Part shown: positions 40,198 through 50,377 of the stretch, piece after piece | How positions within the stretch are numbered: the first letter of the stretch is position 1 | Layout of the letters: each line of letters begins with the position of its first letter | Assembly: GCA_029219885.1 (NCBI GenBank) | Contig: JAQXUH010000090.1 | Location: 1 to 64,000, forward strand | Direction: 5' to 3' | DNA from: Eubacteriales bacterium | Lineage (GTDB): Bacteria > Bacillota > Clostridia > Oscillospirales > Acutalibacteraceae | Length of the DNA: 64,000 nt | Notes under the pieces: model-generated | What the model saw: only the letters and a program-made list of their open reading frames with translations | Databases searched by the model: none | What the model was told of the DNA's origin: nothing | Translations under genes and position numbers: made by a program

Positions 40198-40500
40198 TTA
40201 AAATCTCAATGCCCTAATGGCTGCTGTTACATTCGATTCGCTTTTCCTGTACTCTGTTTTCGCTTTTTCCATTGAAGCGATTAGGGAGGAAAGGTTTTTG
40301 CAAACATCCTGCATAAACTCGTAATCTGAATTAACCTGAATGTTAAATGCTTCGTTTGCTTCGCCGTCCCAAGTGGCGTCAAGTGCTTTCAGCTCGTCGA
40401 ACATTGTCTTAAGATTTTTTGTCATATAATCAAGACTTCTTTTTGCGTTGTCGATATCGCTGTTAAGACGGCTTAAATCAACTTCAAATTGCTGTGCCAT
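40198..40500 (-). CDS. WXG100 family protein
   Basis: 100 aa; DATWDGEANEAFNIQV; YRKSE. Confidence 0.9.
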   Translation of the reverse strand: MAQQFEVDLSRLNSDIDNAKRSLDYMTKNLKTMFDELKALDATWDGEANEAFNIQVNSDYEFMQDVCKNLSSLIASMEKAKTEYRKSESNVTAAIRALRF

Positions 40501-40511
40501 ATGTAGCCTCC

Positions 40512-40868
40512 TTATTTCCAGGAATAAACCCTTTTTGCTGAAAATTCAAAGCTTGTTTTGTCAAGCCGATATTTCTTTGGCTGTAACCGTTTAACCTCTT
40601 CGGTGAAAGTGCAGACACGTTCTTCGCATAGACCGTATTCATATGAGGAATAATCAAGGACCTTAATAAGCTTTGAGGTTTTGTTTATCTCCTCCTCAAT
40701 GTCCCTCATTATTTTTAAGAGAGCCGCTGCTTCATCTTCAAGTGAGGAATTGTTTTTCAGGTAGCTGTAAGCGATTTCAAGCTGTTCATATCTGCCGCTG
40801 AGTCTTGAGCTGCACTGCTTAAGCTCTGAGCACGCTGTGACCATACACTCGTTATTCACTTTGAGCAT
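40512..40868 (-). CDS. Small helical T7SS-locus protein, no WXG motif (start revised from 40889)
   Basis: MLKVNNECMV start preceded by gggggaggtaag RBS; helical; YGLCE (YxxxE); lies between WXG100 and YukD genes. Confidence 0.7.
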   Translation of the reverse strand: MLKVNNECMVTACSELKQCSSRLSGRYEQLEIAYSYLKNNSSLEDEAAALLKIMRDIEEEINKTSKLIKVLDYSSYEYGLCEERVCTFTEEVKRLQPKKYRLDKTSFEFSAKRVYSWK

Positions 40869-40976
40869 TTCCTTACCTCCCCCTTGCAAGCTAATAATAC
40901 CAAATCGGTTTTCATTTTTCTTGATAAGCTGACGAATGGACTGTTTTTTCGGATAAACTGCCTAAAACTGATGATT

Positions 40977-41225
40977 TTACACCAGCATAAGCCTGATTCC
41001 GTTGCCTAATCCGTAGGCCTCAAGCGTCTTTTCAGGGTCTAAAATTGAATTGTTTGCTGCGTTGCAGAGAATAAAGCTCTCCGGATTTTTGATTGTGGAG
41101 CAGCCCTCTTTCTGTGCAATAATCTCGCTGATTTCCTCTATAACAAAGGATATTTTAGACTTCTCGTTTACAGAGAAATCGTAATTCTTATTAACAACCG
41201 GAACGTATACATCGACGATTACCAT
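40977..41225 (-). CDS. esaB: EsaB/YukD-like ubiquitin-fold protein
   Basis: 82 aa; VIVDVYVPVVNKNYDFSVNEKSKI...LDPEKTLEAYGLGNGIRLMLV. Confidence 0.8.
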   Translation of the reverse strand: MVIVDVYVPVVNKNYDFSVNEKSKISFVIEEISEIIAQKEGCSTIKNPESFILCNAANNSILDPEKTLEAYGLGNGIRLMLV

Positions 41226-41227
41226 AT

Positions 41228-41941
41228 CTATACCTCCAAAAAATCTTTATCAATCACTTGGCTTAAAAGTGCTTTTTTATACGGATAGGTCTTAACGTCG
41301 GACCTGCTCCAAACAATTACCGCCAAGCCTATTCCGTGCTTTACAACGGCAAGCTTTTTGTATGACATATCCTGTGACAAATCAACAAAATCTATAAACA
41401 GCACTATCCTGTCCGACTGAATAAGCTTTGAAGAATCATCATCAAGTCCTAAAAGCAGAAGAGATGTAAAATACATATCATCGTGGCTGTCGGTCAGCTC
41501 CTGAGACGCCTCAACGCTTTCATTTATATTAAGCCTGAATTTATCCACTATAATATCGACAACATCCTCGCCGCTGACAGATGAGACCTTCATTTTCTCA
41601 TCTCTGTGGTCGCCGTACTGTGTCAGCACGCAGGAGCTGTTATACTTATAAAACGCCACACTTTGATAAAAAGGCGAATAAACGGCAGCCGCCTTTTGAG
41701 CCGACGCAACTGCCGTAATAATTGTGTCAAGCTCTTCGGTAATGCGAAAGCAGTCATCCTCAATTTCCACCAAGCCCTCTTGGAGCATTGAGTAAAGGGA
41801 CATATGAGCGTCACTCTCGGAAATCTTAACTCTATTGCCGAAAATGTTAAGGCAGTTTAGAGTATGGCAGTTTTTGCTGTCAAGGAGAACTCCCATTTCT
41901 TCCTTGCTAAGGTAAAAGGCTTTTTCAATTTTATCTGTCAT
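41228..41941 (-). CDS. Hypothetical T7SS-locus protein (possible distant EspG-like chaperone)
   Basis: LSKEEMGVLLDSKNCHTLNCLNIFG... winged-helix-like start; position between LytTR and YukD genes; family assignment tentative. Confidence 0.55.
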   Translation of the reverse strand: MTDKIEKAFYLSKEEMGVLLDSKNCHTLNCLNIFGNRVKISESDAHMSLYSMLQEGLVEIEDDCFRITEELDTIITAVASAQKAAAVYSPFYQSVAFYKYNSSCVLTQYGDHRDEKMKVSSVSGEDVVDIIVDKFRLNINESVEASQELTDSHDDMYFTSLLLLGLDDDSSKLIQSDRIVLFIDFVDLSQDMSYKKLAVVKHGIGLAVIVWSRSDVKTYPYKKALLSQVIDKDFLEV

Positions 41942-42650
41942 ATTTCAATTCCTTTACAGCCGACTTATAGCTTTTTGACAGCGGAACGGTAACTCCGTTT
42001 TCAAGCTCAATAATGTTTTGAGAAAGAGAAATGCTTTTTATTTTCCTTTTATTTATAAGGAAGCTTCTGTGACACCTTATAAAATACGGCGGAAGCTGGT
42101 CTGCCAGGCTGTCAATAGTTTCGTAAAAGCCGTACTCCCTCTGCGTTGTGTTAAGGTAAATCTTCTTGTTTCTTGCCTCAAAATACAAAATCTTGTCGCA
42201 GGATATATGCTGACGAGCGTCCTTGGTTTTGATGACAAAGGAATCTTCGCTTTCCCCTGAAGATTTCGCACTCATATAGCTGAACAAATCGGACACAGTT
42301 TTTTCAAGCTGTTCCTTTGTATATGGATAAAGCAGCAGCGACGCCGCCATAATGCTTGGCTTCATATATTTTACAGGCGAAACGTCAACGCCGGCAAAAA
42401 TCATAATCACCGTATCGTCGCTGTTTTTGCGTATCCATTCGGCAACCGTCACCGAGGCGTCATTTGAAACGTCTATGCAGGCAAGGTCAAGAAGCTCGTG
42501 GGACTTTATGTATTCCACAAAATCGTTTATGGAATTGTAGCCCTCAATCTCCCACTCATCCGCCGAGCTTTTTGCGGCATTACTTCTTATTTCGGAAATA
42601 ACCTCTTTAAGCTCCTTTTTTCGGCTGCTGTATCCTGCTGCAAAAACCAA
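41931..42650 (-). CDS. LytTR DNA-binding protein with degenerate receiver-like N-terminus
   Basis: C-terminal LytTR YFEARNKKIYLNT...YFIRCHRSFLINKRKIKSI; receiver lacks the acidic pair, S/T and K residues. Confidence 0.8.
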   Translation of the reverse strand: MVFAAGYSSRKKELKEVISEIRSNAAKSSADEWEIEGYNSINDFVEYIKSHELLDLACIDVSNDASVTVAEWIRKNSDDTVIMIFAGVDVSPVKYMKPSIMAASLLLYPYTKEQLEKTVSDLFSYMSAKSSGESEDSFVIKTKDARQHISCDKILYFEARNKKIYLNTTQREYGFYETIDSLADQLPPYFIRCHRSFLINKRKIKSISLSQNIIELENGVTVPLSKSYKSAVKELKYDR

Positions 42651-42654
42651 AAAA

Positions 42655-45600
42655 CTACCTCCTTGTATCAGGAACGATTACCTTGATTATCTTGCCGTCA
42701 TCCGGCTTTGACACAAGACCGATTCCTGCCTTAAAGCTCTTATTCTGGTCATTGAAGGACATAGCGGAAAAATCAAATATCTTCTGCTTGAATACATTAC
42801 CGCCGAAATGAATTCCGGTTTTGTATGATGTAATAATATTGTAAAGTGCGTATGAGCTGACAGACGCAGTTTCGTCTGTATTAAGACAGCCGATAAAGAA
42901 GATGTTGTGAAGACTGCCCTTTGACATAATATTCTCAAGGAAGCCGTTCATAGCACCTATTCCCTGTTCAGGCTTGTAAACCTTTTTAAGAAAATCTGCA
43001 AAGTCGGAAACGAAAATATAAATTCTCTTTTCCTTGTTCATCTCGCTGAAAATCTGTCCGTCATCACAGCCGCCTGAAATCAAATCTCTCTTTTTCTGAT
43101 TTCTCTCTTTAAATACAGGAAGAAGATAAGTCCAGTAGTCGAACATTTCACGGGAGGTTGTAACATATTTTCCGCCTGCCTCACTGCAAACGGCACTAAG
43201 CTCCCCTGAATCAGTATCCATAACGCAGATTTCGCAGTCCTTTGAGGATACTGCTTTAATCATATTTTTAAGGCAGTTTGTTTTGCCTGAACGTCCCTTG
43301 CCTGTAAGCATATAGCAGTATGTTGATGAAAGGTCAATGCTGTAAACAGAGGCGTCGTCGAAATCATAGCCCATAGGAATACGGTTATCGGGCAGACGCA
43401 AAACGTCGTCAAGCTTTTCAAACTCGCTCCATACAGGATTTTCCGGAATTTCGGGAACTCGCTTTGCACCAATGCCGTGGAACTCCTCTTTCATACGATG
43501 GCACACTTCTTCAATCTTCTGTGCTCTTTCGTAATCATCCTGAGCCTTAACTGCAAGAGCAGTCTGGAATTCGAGAATATTACCTGCAACACTTGCAAGT
43601 CCTCTGCCCTTGACATCAGCCTCAGGCATAACCTCAATATGAGTGGTGTGCATTGTGTCTGCATACTTGAATTTGTCACCCATTTCAAGGCAGTAAACAG
43701 TCCTGATATTATCCGCCATTCTGTTTGGAATTTCAGAGGCACCGAAGCCTGCGGAAGTGATAAGCAGGAACACGCCGTAGCCAACGCCGTCACGGGAAAT
43801 GCGGAGCATTATGTCATCAAAGGCGTTATTTGTCTTTTCTCTGAAGTTTGCATAGTTGTCAACAGCAATAATAACCGCAGGCAAGGTTTCGTTCTTGTTT
43901 ACCTGAACGTACTGCTGATATGTACCGCCCTTGAGAAGCTCCTTTCTGTGCTGAAGCTCCAGCTCAATCATATTGAAGAATTTGTTTATCTTGTCCAAAT
44001 CGTTCTCGTACATAATTCCGCCGAAATGAGGACTTTCCTCAAAACACTTAAGCATCCTGCTGCTGAAATCAAGAGCATAAACGTTGACCTCTTCAGGTGA
44101 ATACTTATTGATAAGTGCAAAAAGTGCGGACTGCATAAATGTACTTTTACCGCTGACTACCATACCGCAGACAGCGTGGTTTCCGTTTTCGGCAAAATTG
44201 AGAGTAAGCGGGAACTGATTTTGATTTTCAGGGTCATCGCACATACCGATAACAAAATCTAAATCCCACTGACCGCCGTTCTTATTCCATTGACCGCTGT
44301 ACTGAGTGTAGCCGTCAAGCTGATTGAGATAAATGTTTTCCGGCAGAACAGGAAGCCAAAGAGTAAGCTCTGTTCTGTAATTGTTTTTCCTTGCCAAATC
44401 GGCAATATATTCAACTAAAGCGTCAAGCTGAGTTTTGTCCTTAAATTCAGGCAGACGTCTTCCCTTTTCACGTGACTCTCTGACAATCTTTCTTACAGCC
44501 GTTTCAAGGTTGGAGCAGTCCTCCTCTGCAAGGCATTTAACGTAATCGTCAAGACGCATAAAGTTATATTTGGAATAAGGATAATCAATTTCCGATTTTT
44601 CAATCATTTCGTAAGCCTTTTCAACCACATCTCCTCTTGCGGCGGAATTGCTTAGAATGTCGCTGTCGGAAATGTTAAGGCTTTTCTGTGCAGAAATAAG
44701 GCACTGGGCAATAGCTGAAAGCATTTTGATTCTCTGCTGTTCTTTCTGCCTGAAATTAATTCTGTTGCCCGCAACGGCTGCCTTGCCCGTAACTGTCAAC
44801 ATAGATGCAATATCTGCTCTGTTTGACATATTCTCGTCATAGATAGCACCGCTCCAGCCTGACTGGAAAAGCTCGAAAATTTCGTCGTTGCCCACCTGAA
44901 GAAAGCATCGTCCTGAATTTGTAAGATAAGCGGCATCGTGCTTGTGGAGCATATCAAAGCTGTCCTGCCTGTCCTGAACTCTCAGGCAAAGCCTGAATTT
45001 GGAGTTGCTCCAGATATTATCGTCAACAGTACCGCTTGGCTTTTGAGTTGCAAGAATAAGGTGAACGCCAAGACTTCGGCCAACCTGAGCTACGCTGATA
45101 AGCTCACGCATAAATTCAGGCTCTTCCCTCTTAAGCTCGGCAAATTCGTCGATTATGATAAACAAATGAGGAACAGGCTCTGTTGCCTCTTTGTTCTTTA
45201 AAAGTCTTGTGTATGAATTAATGTGATTTACGCCGAACTCGCTGAAAATTCTCTGACGTCTTAAGTTTTCACTTTTGATAGAGAGCATTGCACGGCGTAT
45301 CTGGTTGCCGGAAAGGTTGGAAATCTGACCTACCATATGAGGCAGATTTTTAAACAGATTTGCCATTCCGCCGCCCTTAAAGTCGATAACGAAAAATGCA
45401 ACGTCATCCGGGCTGTAATTAAGTGCAAGTGAAAGCATATAGGTTTGGAGAGTTTCACTCTTACCTGAACCGGTAGTACCTGCAATAAGTCCGTGAGGGC
45501 CGTGATATTTTTCGTGAATATCAAGATAGCAGTCGCTGTTTCCGGCTTTCTTGCCTATCAACGCTTTCATACTGTCATATGTTCTGTTTTTACGCCATCT

Positions 45601-47634
45601 CTCAAGAATGTTAAACTGCTCAAGAGATGTTACGTTATACATTTCAAAGAATGATAACGAGTTAGGAATTTCACCGCCGTTTTCGATTTCCATAACCTCG
45701 ATTTCAAGAAGTCTTCTTGCAAAGGCCTCAGCACTTTCTGAGGAAACGAAGTCAAAATTAACAGGCTTTCCTGTCTGTCTGCCGCCTGTCATACTGTAAA
45801 GACCTGTATAGTTAGGCGAGCTTTCAATAACCTGCTCGCAGGCGTTAGGCAGATTTTCGTAGCTTGTTTCAAGCAAAACGGTAGTAAGGCCGTAGGAGTC
45901 CTTTGAGCTGAAAATGTATTTTGAAATCAGCTCGCCCTCTAAAAGCTCCTGATTAGCGGCAAATATAATGTAATAAGGCTTAGGGCAAACCTTTTCGTTT
46001 GTTACTTTAGATTCGCTGTCGTCGGCTCTTTCTCTTATAACCTTAGTTATTTCGTAGAATACGTCACCGGCCTCGCTTTTGTTTGTGGCAATATAGCGTG
46101 ACTTTTTATCCTCTGACCATACGTGAGGAAGCCACTTTGCAAAGTTCCATTCACGGGCAAGCTCTCTGTCGTCTGTGTCGTAAACGAAAACCATTTTTAC
46201 GTCTGTATAGCAGTTATTAGCGGCAATCTGCACTGCCATTGCACGAGCAAGCTCCATTGCTCTCTTTTTGTCGCTGCCGCCTAAAACGCCGATAAGGTGC
46301 TGATTGAACAAATCAATTCCCACAGGAACATTCTGGAGAATTTTATAGCTTTCCTGAATAGTTCTGGGCTTGTCTGCCAAATCGTCGGCTATCAGTGAAA
46401 ACTTTTCCGTTGGTGCAGAAATCTTCACCTGAAACGGAATATCGCCTATACCTATTCTTTGGTACAGGAAGTCGGAGTGAGTTTTGTTTCTGCTCCAAAG
46501 CTGAGGATTTTCTCTCGTATAATTACAGCATTCCTCAGCAGAGGGGTACATCTGATAAAGAGCCGCCACATTCTGCTGATACTTGTTTTTCAGCTCGTCG
46601 GCAATTTTTACAAGATATTCGCTGTAACGCTCAAATCTGTTAAGCTCCTCTTGTTCGCTCTCTTTTTTGGCGTACTTCATATTGATAACTGCCCAGATTA
46701 CGCCGATAATGGCAGAGGTAACCGCTGTAATAACGCCTGTAAACATAAAGGCACTTGAGTGTCCTCCTGAACTCTGCATAGCAATAATTGCAATAGTACA
46801 GCCCAAAAGCATAGGGAGAGCCATAGTAAATGCAGGTCCTGCCGTCATCCAAAGAGGTCTTTCCTGCTTTGCCTTTGGTGCGGGAGGTCCCTCAATCTCA
46901 ACAGCGTCGGTGTTTATAACAGGCATATTTCTCGGTGAACGGTGGAAATATCGCTTTGACTGCTCTGTATTTCCGTAAGGGGCAGAGGAATAATACCTGC
47001 TGCAATCAGCCTGCACCAGCTTGTCGGAATTAATAGTTACGTCACCGTAGGATGCGTTTACGGAAATAAGATTACTGCACACTACAATATGCAGGCCGAA
47101 AATATTAACACAGTCGCCGAATGAAAGTGCCTGCCTTTTTGCAATTCTTCTTGTGCCCACAACAACGCCGTTAAGGCTGTAATCTTCCACATACAGCACG
47201 CCGTTAATATTAAGAAGCTTTGCGTGAAGTCTTGAAACAAGGCCAACGCCCTCATACTGAATGTCACAGTCAGAGCTTTTACCAATGGTGATTTCGGAAA
47301 TATGACTGATGTCAAACTTTCCGATAGGCTCAACAGAACGTTCGCCCTCAATAACAACAAAGGAAAACTCCACGTTGTCGGAGGTGAGAACGCCGAAGGA
47401 ATTTTTATTCTTCAGCTCAATTGAATTTTTAACCTCGCCGTTTTGAACAAGGCGGTAATTGTTACCTGAAAAAATTGTCCACCTCTCGCTGACAATTTCC
47501 ATTTTTATCAGCAAATCTTTAGGCAGACCGAAGTCGCTGTGGTCAAGGACTAAGGTGTAGTCTGCGTTGTTGATTGACGGCAGAAACAGCTCTTTAAATG
47601 TAGTTGACGTATAAACAGATAATGTATAACTCAT
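42655..47634 (-). CDS. essC: Type VII secretion FtsK/SpoIIIE ATPase EssC with N-terminal FHA domains
   Basis: 1659 aa; FHA-like N-terminus (IGKSSDCDIQYEGVGLVSRLHAKL), two TM, three P-loop domains GTTGSGKSETLQ, GMVVSGKSTFMQ, GKGRSGKTNCLK. Confidence 0.95.
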   Translation of the reverse strand: MSYTLSVYTSTTFKELFLPSINNADYTLVLDHSDFGLPKDLLIKMEIVSERWTIFSGNNYRLVQNGEVKNSIELKNKNSFGVLTSDNVEFSFVVIEGERSVEPIGKFDISHISEITIGKSSDCDIQYEGVGLVSRLHAKLLNINGVLYVEDYSLNGVVVGTRRIAKRQALSFGDCVNIFGLHIVVCSNLISVNASYGDVTINSDKLVQADCSRYYSSAPYGNTEQSKRYFHRSPRNMPVINTDAVEIEGPPAPKAKQERPLWMTAGPAFTMALPMLLGCTIAIIAMQSSGGHSSAFMFTGVITAVTSAIIGVIWAVINMKYAKKESEQEELNRFERYSEYLVKIADELKNKYQQNVAALYQMYPSAEECCNYTRENPQLWSRNKTHSDFLYQRIGIGDIPFQVKISAPTEKFSLIADDLADKPRTIQESYKILQNVPVGIDLFNQHLIGVLGGSDKKRAMELARAMAVQIAANNCYTDVKMVFVYDTDDRELAREWNFAKWLPHVWSEDKKSRYIATNKSEAGDVFYEITKVIRERADDSESKVTNEKVCPKPYYIIFAANQELLEGELISKYIFSSKDSYGLTTVLLETSYENLPNACEQVIESSPNYTGLYSMTGGRQTGKPVNFDFVSSESAEAFARRLLEIEVMEIENGGEIPNSLSFFEMYNVTSLEQFNILERWRKNRTYDSMKALIGKKAGNSDCYLDIHEKYHGPHGLIAGTTGSGKSETLQTYMLSLALNYSPDDVAFFVIDFKGGGMANLFKNLPHMVGQISNLSGNQIRRAMLSIKSENLRRQRIFSEFGVNHINSYTRLLKNKEATEPVPHLFIIIDEFAELKREEPEFMRELISVAQVGRSLGVHLILATQKPSGTVDDNIWSNSKFRLCLRVQDRQDSFDMLHKHDAAYLTNSGRCFLQVGNDEIFELFQSGWSGAIYDENMSNRADIASMLTVTGKAAVAGNRINFRQKEQQRIKMLSAIAQCLISAQKSLNISDSDILSNSAARGDVVEKAYEMIEKSEIDYPYSKYNFMRLDDYVKCLAEEDCSNLETAVRKIVRESREKGRRLPEFKDKTQLDALVEYIADLARKNNYRTELTLWLPVLPENIYLNQLDGYTQYSGQWNKNGGQWDLDFVIGMCDDPENQNQFPLTLNFAENGNHAVCGMVVSGKSTFMQSALFALINKYSPEEVNVYALDFSSRMLKCFEESPHFGGIMYENDLDKINKFFNMIELELQHRKELLKGGTYQQYVQVNKNETLPAVIIAVDNYANFREKTNNAFDDIMLRISRDGVGYGVFLLITSAGFGASEIPNRMADNIRTVYCLEMGDKFKYADTMHTTHIEVMPEADVKGRGLASVAGNILEFQTALAVKAQDDYERAQKIEEVCHRMKEEFHGIGAKRVPEIPENPVWSEFEKLDDVLRLPDNRIPMGYDFDDASVYSIDLSSTYCYMLTGKGRSGKTNCLKNMIKAVSSKDCEICVMDTDSGELSAVCSEAGGKYVTTSREMFDYWTYLLPVFKERNQKKRDLISGGCDDGQIFSEMNKEKRIYIFVSDFADFLKKVYKPEQGIGAMNGFLENIMSKGSLHNIFFIGCLNTDETASVSSYALYNIITSYKTGIHFGGNVFKQKIFDFSAMSFNDQNKSFKAGIGLVSKPDDGKIIKVIVPDTRR

Positions 47635-47653
47635 ATTTTCTCCTCAGCAAAAT

Positions 47654-48211
47654 TTATATTATTCCGATACTGCTGTCGTAAATTGTCACCTGAAAAGAGG
47701 TGAAACCGACAATAAAGGAATCTCCTGTTGTCAGCTGCTGTGCACCCTTTTGAGGAAGACAGACGCCTGACTTGGAATAAGGTCCCTTTGCAGGCACGTA
47801 CAGCGTAGAATTTTTTGAGCCCATATCCACAAGATACAGCTTGTTGTCCTGTGCCTTAAGCATACAGTGAACAGAAGAAACTGTCTTGTCGCCTATTATG
47901 CAGATAGCATTATCTCCCGGCTTTCTGCCGATTACCCAAGGCGATTTCATATCAAGGAGATACGTTTTTTCGATAAGCTCGCTTTTTTCCTTAACCTGAA
48001 CAAGTATTTTCCTCGGTCCCGAGCTCGACGTACCGGGGTCAAGAGGACTGACAATCGACCTGTTAAGTGCGTCAACCCTGAGTATATTCAAATATTCATT
48101 TTGAAAATATTTAAGCAGCTTTTTGTGTTTTGACTGTTTTTTTAAAACGATAAAAAGGACTGCCGCAACACCAATCAAAACAACAATGCCGACTATTAAA
48201 AACAAACCCAT
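47654..48211 (-). CDS. Single-TM FHA-domain protein
   Basis: N-terminal TM; WVIGRKPGDNAICIIGDKTVSSVHCMLKA..LYLVDMGSKNSTLY. Confidence 0.88.
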   Translation of the reverse strand: MGLFLIVGIVVLIGVAAVLFIVLKKQSKHKKLLKYFQNEYLNILRVDALNRSIVSPLDPGTSSSGPRKILVQVKEKSELIEKTYLLDMKSPWVIGRKPGDNAICIIGDKTVSSVHCMLKAQDNKLYLVDMGSKNSTLYVPAKGPYSKSGVCLPQKGAQQLTTGDSFIVGFTSFQVTIYDSSIGII

Positions 48212-48227
48212 ATGCTACTCTTTCAAA

Positions 48228-49505
48228 TTAAATTACTTTATCTGTGTGAATTATCATTTCATTTTTTGTAATAAGGAAACGGCCTGAACCGCTGTTGATT
48301 ATATTAAGCATCCTTGTGCCGTCAATTTCCGTAGTGGCAGAGGCGTTTAGCACATCCTCAAAGGAGCTTTCGGCTTTTTCCTGATGCTGATTTTCGTTGT
48401 AATTCTGTGATTCATTGTAAGCGTCTTCCTCTGTAAAGGAACGATTTTCTTCCGCCTGTAAAGACTCCTGACGGATGGAGCGGTAAGTCTTTTTTATGCC
48501 GAGCATAAAATAAACAACTACCGTTATTGTTAGGCACACGCCGAACATAATAAAGCCTAAGGTGGAAAGAGTGCTGTAAAGACCGGACTTCTGAATCGAA
48601 TTAAGCACAAGTCCCGTAACGCCGGCAAGAGCACCCATAAGCGTTGCTATAATGCTTACAAGGAAAGTGTTGACTTTCTTCTTTTTTATATTGTCATATT
48701 CACGGGAAGTATTGTCGATATCCTCCAACGCCTTTTTAAGCTGAGCACAGGACTGATATCTGTCGTCGGGATTACTTTGAGTGCATTTTATAATAATCTC
48801 CTCAAGTGCCGGAGAAAGCTTCTCGTTAAATTCTCTTATAGGTCTTATTTCATAGGGTGGGTCCGCAGGATTAATTCCCGTTACAAGATGATAAAGAGTT
48901 GCACCGAGGCAGTAAATGTCAGTTCTTGCGTCTGTCTGTCCGAAACCGCCGAACTGCTCGGGAGCGGCGTAGCCGAAAGTGCCGAGGCATCTTGTGTCCG
49001 CAAGGTTTTTCTCTTTATATTCACGTGCCGTACCGAAATCTATAAGGCAGACAGAGCCGTCCTTTCTGAGCATAACATTAGACGGCTTCATATCACGATA
49101 AACGATAGGAGGTTTTCTTGTGTGAAGATATTGGAGCACGTCGCAAAGCTGTTTTGCCCACTCCACAACTTTTTTCTCACGCTGAGCACCCTTTTCGCTG
49201 ACAAGCTTCATCAGCGTTTCTCCCTCAATGTAGTCCATTACAATGAAGAAGGAATCGTCATTTTCTATAACGTCAATAATTCTCGGCAGATTTGGGTGAC
49301 TGAGCTTTGTGAGAATATCCCTTTCCGCCGTAAGATTTTGCCTGACTAACTGAAAATCTTTTTCTCCGTCACGGCGAACCTCTTTTACTGCCCACCTGTA
49401 CATAGTATTAATATCAATTGCAAGATAGACGTAGCTCATACCGCCTTCGCCGATTTTAGAAATTATTTCGTACTTGCCGCCGACAATTTCACCTTTTTCA
49501 AGCAT
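48228..49505 (-). CDS. Serine/threonine protein kinase with TM segments
   Basis: IGEGGMSYVYLAID, VYRDMKPSNVML, LIDFGTAREY, GTFGYAAPEQF. Confidence 0.93.
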   Translation of the reverse strand: MLEKGEIVGGKYEIISKIGEGGMSYVYLAIDINTMYRWAVKEVRRDGEKDFQLVRQNLTAERDILTKLSHPNLPRIIDVIENDDSFFIVMDYIEGETLMKLVSEKGAQREKKVVEWAKQLCDVLQYLHTRKPPIVYRDMKPSNVMLRKDGSVCLIDFGTAREYKEKNLADTRCLGTFGYAAPEQFGGFGQTDARTDIYCLGATLYHLVTGINPADPPYEIRPIREFNEKLSPALEEIIIKCTQSNPDDRYQSCAQLKKALEDIDNTSREYDNIKKKKVNTFLVSIIATLMGALAGVTGLVLNSIQKSGLYSTLSTLGFIMFGVCLTITVVVYFMLGIKKTYRSIRQESLQAEENRSFTEEDAYNESQNYNENQHQEKAESSFEDVLNASATTEIDGTRMLNIINSGSGRFLITKNEMIIHTDKVI

Positions 49506-49544
49506 AATTTTCCCTCGCTGATTTTTAATTCAATACAATGTAAA

Positions 49545-50318
49545 TCAAATCGCCTTGATTGTGATAACGGTTATGTTATCTGTTTCCATACGCTTTTTGT
49601 TAAGCTCCACAATCTGCTTTTGAATTTGTGCGATTTTAGCGTCGCTCTTAAGCTTATGAGGCATAAATGCGTCCTCTAATTCCTTGTGGGAAACCTCGTG
49701 CCTGAAGCCGTCGGAGCAAAGGATAAATGCGTCCTCTTTACTAAAGCTGCCGTACTCGTACTCCGGCTCCACAAATTGAGAGGCACCTACGCATTGGAGA
49801 AGAACGCTCCGTCTCGGGTCTGTTGCGGCCTGCTCAGGCGTCATATTGCCGAGCTTGACCTCTCTGTTAATAAAGGTCTGGTCCTCTGTAAGCTGAACAA
49901 GCTCGCCGTTGTGCCTGTATATTCTTGAGTCGCCCACGTTGAGAATATAATACTTGCTGTCGTAAAGCAGTAAGGCGGCAACAGTTGTGCCCAAACCCTT
50001 TGCAATATTGTTTTCACGAGTATAGAGCATAAGCTCCGTATTTTTGTTATAAATAATATTTGACCAGGACTTTTCCAAATCAACAGGCGAAAAGCCGTTG
50101 TAAAGCATTTCCTTAAGTTCATTCTTAAACCAAGCAGAAAACGCCTTTATAACATGGGCACTTGCAAGCTCGCCCTCTGCAAGACCGCCCATACCGTCGC
50201 AAATCACACAAAGAGCCACGTCCCCAAGGTCAGTCTGTGCCTCCATAAGCAACGCTGAATCCTGGTTAGTTTTTTTCTTTATTCCCACATCTGTATATGC
50301 GTTTGATATAAAAGCCAT
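49545..50318 (-). CDS. PP2C-type protein phosphatase
   Basis: NQDSALL, VICDGMGGLAEGELAS, LNVGDSRIYRHN, LCSDGFRHEV. Confidence 0.92.
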   Translation of the reverse strand: MAFISNAYTDVGIKKKTNQDSALLMEAQTDLGDVALCVICDGMGGLAEGELASAHVIKAFSAWFKNELKEMLYNGFSPVDLEKSWSNIIYNKNTELMLYTRENNIAKGLGTTVAALLLYDSKYYILNVGDSRIYRHNGELVQLTEDQTFINREVKLGNMTPEQAATDPRRSVLLQCVGASQFVEPEYEYGSFSKEDAFILCSDGFRHEVSHKELEDAFMPHKLKSDAKIAQIQKQIVELNKKRMETDNITVITIKAI

Positions 50319-50377
50319 AATTTTACCCTTTTAAAAGCATAGGCACAGAGAAAACTCTGTGCCCATAAAATCGTCTG

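Noticed and set aside
43477-44100. 207-aa + strand ORF inside EssC
   Set aside because: Antisense to a well-supported ATPase gene; no independent coding evidence
48777-49349. 190-aa + strand ORF
   Set aside because: Fully antisense to the Ser/Thr kinase CDS, no RBS or recognisable domain
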